Origin: Butyrivibrio sp. MC2013
GTDB taxonomy: Bacteria > Bacillota > Clostridia > Lachnospirales > Lachnospiraceae
NCBI RefSeq assembly: GCF_000424585.1
Contig: NZ_AUKE01000007.1
Location: 62,001-126,000, forward strand
Direction of reading: 5' to 3'
DNA length: 64,000 nucleotides
The notes beneath the pieces were generated by a model, which made no database searches, was not told the DNA's origin, and saw only the letters and a list, made by a program, of their open reading frames with translations. This document shows, one piece after another, positions 62,322-64,000 of the stretch; positions within the stretch are counted from its first letter, which is position 1, and every line of letters begins with the position of its first letter. The position numbers were made by a program, and so were the translations under genes.

Positions 62322-62349
62322 ATTGTACACTAATATTACCATAAGTCAA
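62322..62349 (-). promoter_or_regulatory. Promoter of the lipoprotein/bacteriocin-like operon
   Basis: On the minus strand, TTGACT (62349-62344), a 16-bp spacer and TACAAT (62327-62322). The predicted leader is about 65 nt and its ribosome site is weak. Confidence 0.6.
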
Positions 62350-62410
62350 CACAGTAAATATATTCAAAACGCCTGTGTTTATTTATCAAGCTTTTAGGCA
62401 ATATATAAAA

Positions 62411-62503
62411 TAATCAAGATAACCCACCACCTTTAGGTGGTGGGAATATCTTGATTACGGGTGCGGGGTTATAAGCCCCGTACCCGTAGAACTGCGTCAG
62501 CAG
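62411..62503. repeat. Stacked hairpins, possible IS200/IS605-type end remnant
   Basis: Three hairpins follow each other. The first has an 11-bp outer stem (TAATCAAGATA/TATCTTGATTA, 62411-62457) and a 9-bp inner stem CCCACCACC/GGTGGTGGG with loop TTTA. The second has a 12-bp stem (ACGGGT-GCGGGG with CCCCGT-ACCCGT, 62457-62487). The third is CTGC/GCAG (62492-62503). The 40-nt repeat follows directly. The first resembles hairpins at ends of IS200/IS605-family elements, and it could also terminate the 62556-62867 gene. No transposase is present. Confidence 0.45.
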
Positions 62504-62507
62504 TGAT

Positions 62508-62547
62508 TTTATAACGAGCAAAAAGCGAAGCGTTTGCGAGTTTAACC
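62508..62547. repeat. 40-nt dispersed repeat, copy B
   Basis: Exact reverse complement of 27450-27489. It lies 8 bp beyond the stop codon of the 62556-62867 gene. Confidence 0.85.
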
Positions 62548-62555
62548 CGGCTCCT

Positions 62556-62867
62556 TTAGTATTCGTCATCTTCAGCTGTGCCCAGACCATAATTTAGTAT
62601 CTCATTGTATCTGGCATTTGCTTCTTCGCTTTCCTTCTTGTCTCTCCATGCCTCAATCTCACTGCAGATTGCCAGCATCTCATCCACAATGAGCTCTGCT
62701 GATGAAGGTCTCACATTATATAGATATCCCATCATCCTGTTCATCGCTTTGGGACTGCCCAGATTCCTGGCTACTTCCATGCCAAGTTCATCCGGGAATC
62801 CCAGTTCCCTTATGGCTTTTACCAGTTCATTTCTTGTCCTTATCCATTCCGCACTGTTTGATGTCAT
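62556..62867 (-). CDS. Hypothetical helical protein, 103 residues
   Basis: A small soluble protein, mostly helical by pattern (AEWIRTRNELVKAIRELG, then PSSAELIVDEMLAICSEIEAWRDKKE). I do not recognise the family. The N-terminal MGYLYNVRP block is preceded by SPKAMNRM. A C-terminal acidic tail ends EDDEY. ATG 62867 follows GGAGGACG; an ATG at 62879 overlaps that site. It stands alone between repeat-rich intergenic regions. Confidence 0.6.
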   Translation of the reverse strand: MTSNSAEWIRTRNELVKAIRELGFPDELGMEVARNLGSPKAMNRMMGYLYNVRPSSAELIVDEMLAICSEIEAWRDKKESEEANARYNEILNYGLGTAEDDEY

Positions 62868-62970
62868 CACGTCCTCCAAAGGTAATGCATTTTCGGGGCC
62901 GGTCTTACTATATTTATGATCACACGAACTACTAGCAATTCAGATGGCGCCCTTTGCTGTATACTCATTA

Positions 62971-63001
62971 TACATTCTTTGACTAATAATCCAAGAATGT
63001 A
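62971..63001. repeat. 31-nt palindrome, copy 2
   Basis: 28 of 31 positions match 46659-46689. The right arm TCCAAGAATGTA is identical; the left arm has one mismatch in the stem. Confidence 0.7.
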
Positions 63002-63005
63002 TGTA

Positions 63006-63062
63006 TTATTAGATGACCATTCAGAAACACGCATTTGCTGCGTGTTTCGTGAGAACATGAAT
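63006..63062. repeat. 62-nt repeat family, copy 3 (inverted, diverged)
   Basis: The reverse complement matches copies 1 and 2 over TTCATGTTCTCAC, the perfect GAAACACGCA/TGCGTGTTTC stem (loop GCAAA instead of GTAAA) and CTAATA, with changes just after the stem. Confidence 0.75.
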
Positions 63063-63078
63063 CAAGCAAATACAACAC

Positions 63079-63140
63079 AAAAACCCCCGGCGCAACCTGA
63101 TATGTCCGGATTCCGGGTACATATTAGCTTATGCCAGGGG
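63079..63140 (-). terminator. Terminator of the phosphohexomutase gene
   Basis: On the minus strand a long imperfect hairpin (CCCC/GGGG outer, ATATGT-CCGG/CCGG-ACATAT inner) is followed by TTTTT at 63083-63079. Confidence 0.7.
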
Positions 63141-63158
63141 AATTATAATAATTAGATC

Positions 63159-64000
63159 TTAATTATTGAATTTAGAGATCAGTCCGTCTATCACATCTGC
63201 CAGCTTATGCTCTTTAGCTTCAGCGTCAGCTTCATCATTTCCTTTAACAGATAAATATATCTTGAGCTTGGGCTCTGTACCGGAGGGCCTTACTACAACT
63301 GACATACCACCTTCCAGGTAGAACTTCAGTACGTCGGACAGAGGTAGGCCGTCCACGCCCTTTAGGTAGTCATTTACTCTGGACACCTTGTAGCCCATGA
63401 AGTCTTCAGATATATTCCTGAACGCAGCCATGATATCCTTCATGACCTTCTCACCTGTCGCGCCCTTGAATTCATAGCTGTAGAGCCTGTCCAGGCAGTA
63501 ACCAAAGCGTCTGTGGATCTCATCAAGCTTTTCTGTCAGAGATATGCCCTGAGCCTTGTAATATGCGAACATATCACAGATCATCAGAGCGCCGTTTACC
63601 GCATCCTTGTCTCTTACATGATCGCCTGTAAGGTATCCGTAGCTCTCTTCAAAGCCAAAGATATAATCAGAGGCTCTTCCGGCTTCTGCCAGCAGCTCTA
63701 TCTGCTCACCAATATATTTAAAGCCTGTCAGGACATTGATAGTCTTTACGCCGTAGCTGTCTGCTATGCTCTCACCCAGTTCGCTGGTCACTATTGTCTT
63801 GACCATTACAGGACTGGCAGGCATGCTGCCTTTCTTTTTTCTAAGCTCGCATACATAGTCCAGTAGCAGGCACCCTGTCTCATTACCGGAGAGCAGTCTG
63901 TAATCGTCTCCATCTCGTACTGCTATGCCTACTCTGTCGCAATCAGGATCTGTGGCCAGAAGGAGCTCTGCGCCTGTCTTTCTCGCTGTCTCCATACCAC
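63159..64000 (-). CDS. Phosphoglucomutase/phosphomannomutase, 5' end outside window
   Basis: The C-terminal part (about 280 residues) of an alpha-D-phosphohexomutase. The metal-binding loop reads ATDPDCDRVG, where many members have DGDGDR. The sugar-binding motif is FGFEESYGYL and the phosphate-binding loop is RPSGTEPKLKIY. The reading frame is open through the right edge, so the phosphoserine loop and start codon lie outside. It would interconvert hexose 1- and 6-phosphates for glycogen or cell-wall sugars. Confidence 0.93.
   Translation of the reverse strand, partial: GMETARKTGAELLLATDPDCDRVGIAVRDGDDYRLLSGNETGCLLLDYVCELRKKKGSMPASPVMVKTIVTSELGESIADSYGVKTINVLTGFKYIGEQIELLAEAGRASDYIFGFEESYGYLTGDHVRDKDAVNGALMICDMFAYYKAQGISLTEKLDEIHRRFGYCLDRLYSYEFKGATGEKVMKDIMAAFRNISEDFMGYKVSRVNDYLKGVDGLPLSDVLKFYLEGGMSVVVRPSGTEPKLKIYLSVKGNDEADAEAKEHKLADVIDGLISKFNN

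Noticed and set aside
62411-62503. tRNA or riboswitch in the hairpin cluster
   Set aside because: No cloverleaf, CCA or conserved riboswitch core could be drawn; the stems are simple inverted repeats.

Overview
The window looks like a chromosomal segment of a rumen or gut Lachnospiraceae bacterium (Firmicutes, Clostridia), most likely close to Butyrivibrio or Pseudobutyrivibrio. The evidence is a set of secreted plant-polysaccharide enzymes (GH43, GH3, GH5, GH32 and a GH87-like beta-helix protein), a clustered type II fatty-acid operon using FabK, a FeoA-FeoB fusion, strong GGAGG ribosome sites and AT-rich intergenic DNA with many hairpins. The genus is inferred from gene content only. I saw no rRNA, tRNA, CRISPR array, intact insertion sequence or prophage.

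Layout. 1-10 kb: glycan degradation (GH43 running off the left edge, GH3 lipoprotein, GH5 with two beta-trefoil-like modules), a chemoreceptor, a TSCPD protein and a radical SAM protein. 10-17.5 kb: a small two-repeat CW_7 protein, then a minus-strand operon of pgeF and four signalling genes: a double 7TM protein with two DHp-like segments and no ATPase, a LuxR-type response regulator, a membrane pseudokinase and a soluble histidine kinase. 17.6-26.9 kb: DUF4886 hydrolase, ferredoxin-type aldo/keto reductase, a large CAP/Ig-like surface protein, WYL regulator, MATE exporter, a small membrane protein and a MarR regulator. 26.9-34.6 kb: acpP-accD-accA-fabH-fabK-fabD-fabG-fabF-fabZ, read right to left and ending in the MarR gene. 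accB and accC are absent. 34.7-36.2 kb: three small unknown genes. 36.4-41.6 kb: fumC, feoAB, an aldo/keto reductase and a Nudix hydrolase. 41.8-47.7 kb: a giant cell-surface GH87-like protein with starch-binding-like modules under a LacI-type palindrome, an RmlD-like reductase and a DUF3737 protein. 47.9-52 kb: an operon of AIM24, ExbB, ExbD, two further ExbD-like proteins and an exported protein. 52-56.3 kb: ybaK, recD2 and a GH32 enzyme whose ribosome site lies in a hairpin. 56.4-62.3 kb: an AT-rich locus with a propeller/solute-binding lipoprotein, a lactococcin-972-like secreted protein and an ABC exporter with two MacB-like permeases. 62.5-64 kb: a small unknown gene and a phosphohexomutase running off the right edge.

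The two strongest candidates for undescribed biology are (1) the ExbB/ExbD-type motor operon with three ExbD-like modules in what appears to be a monoderm host and (2) the distributed histidine-kinase system, in which sensing, phosphoacceptor and ATP-binding parts lie on separate proteins and one kinase-like partner is degenerate. Intergenic DNA also carries several dispersed hairpin repeats: a 62-nt element with two identical copies and one variant, an exact 40-nt pair, and a hairpin family showing compensatory base changes.
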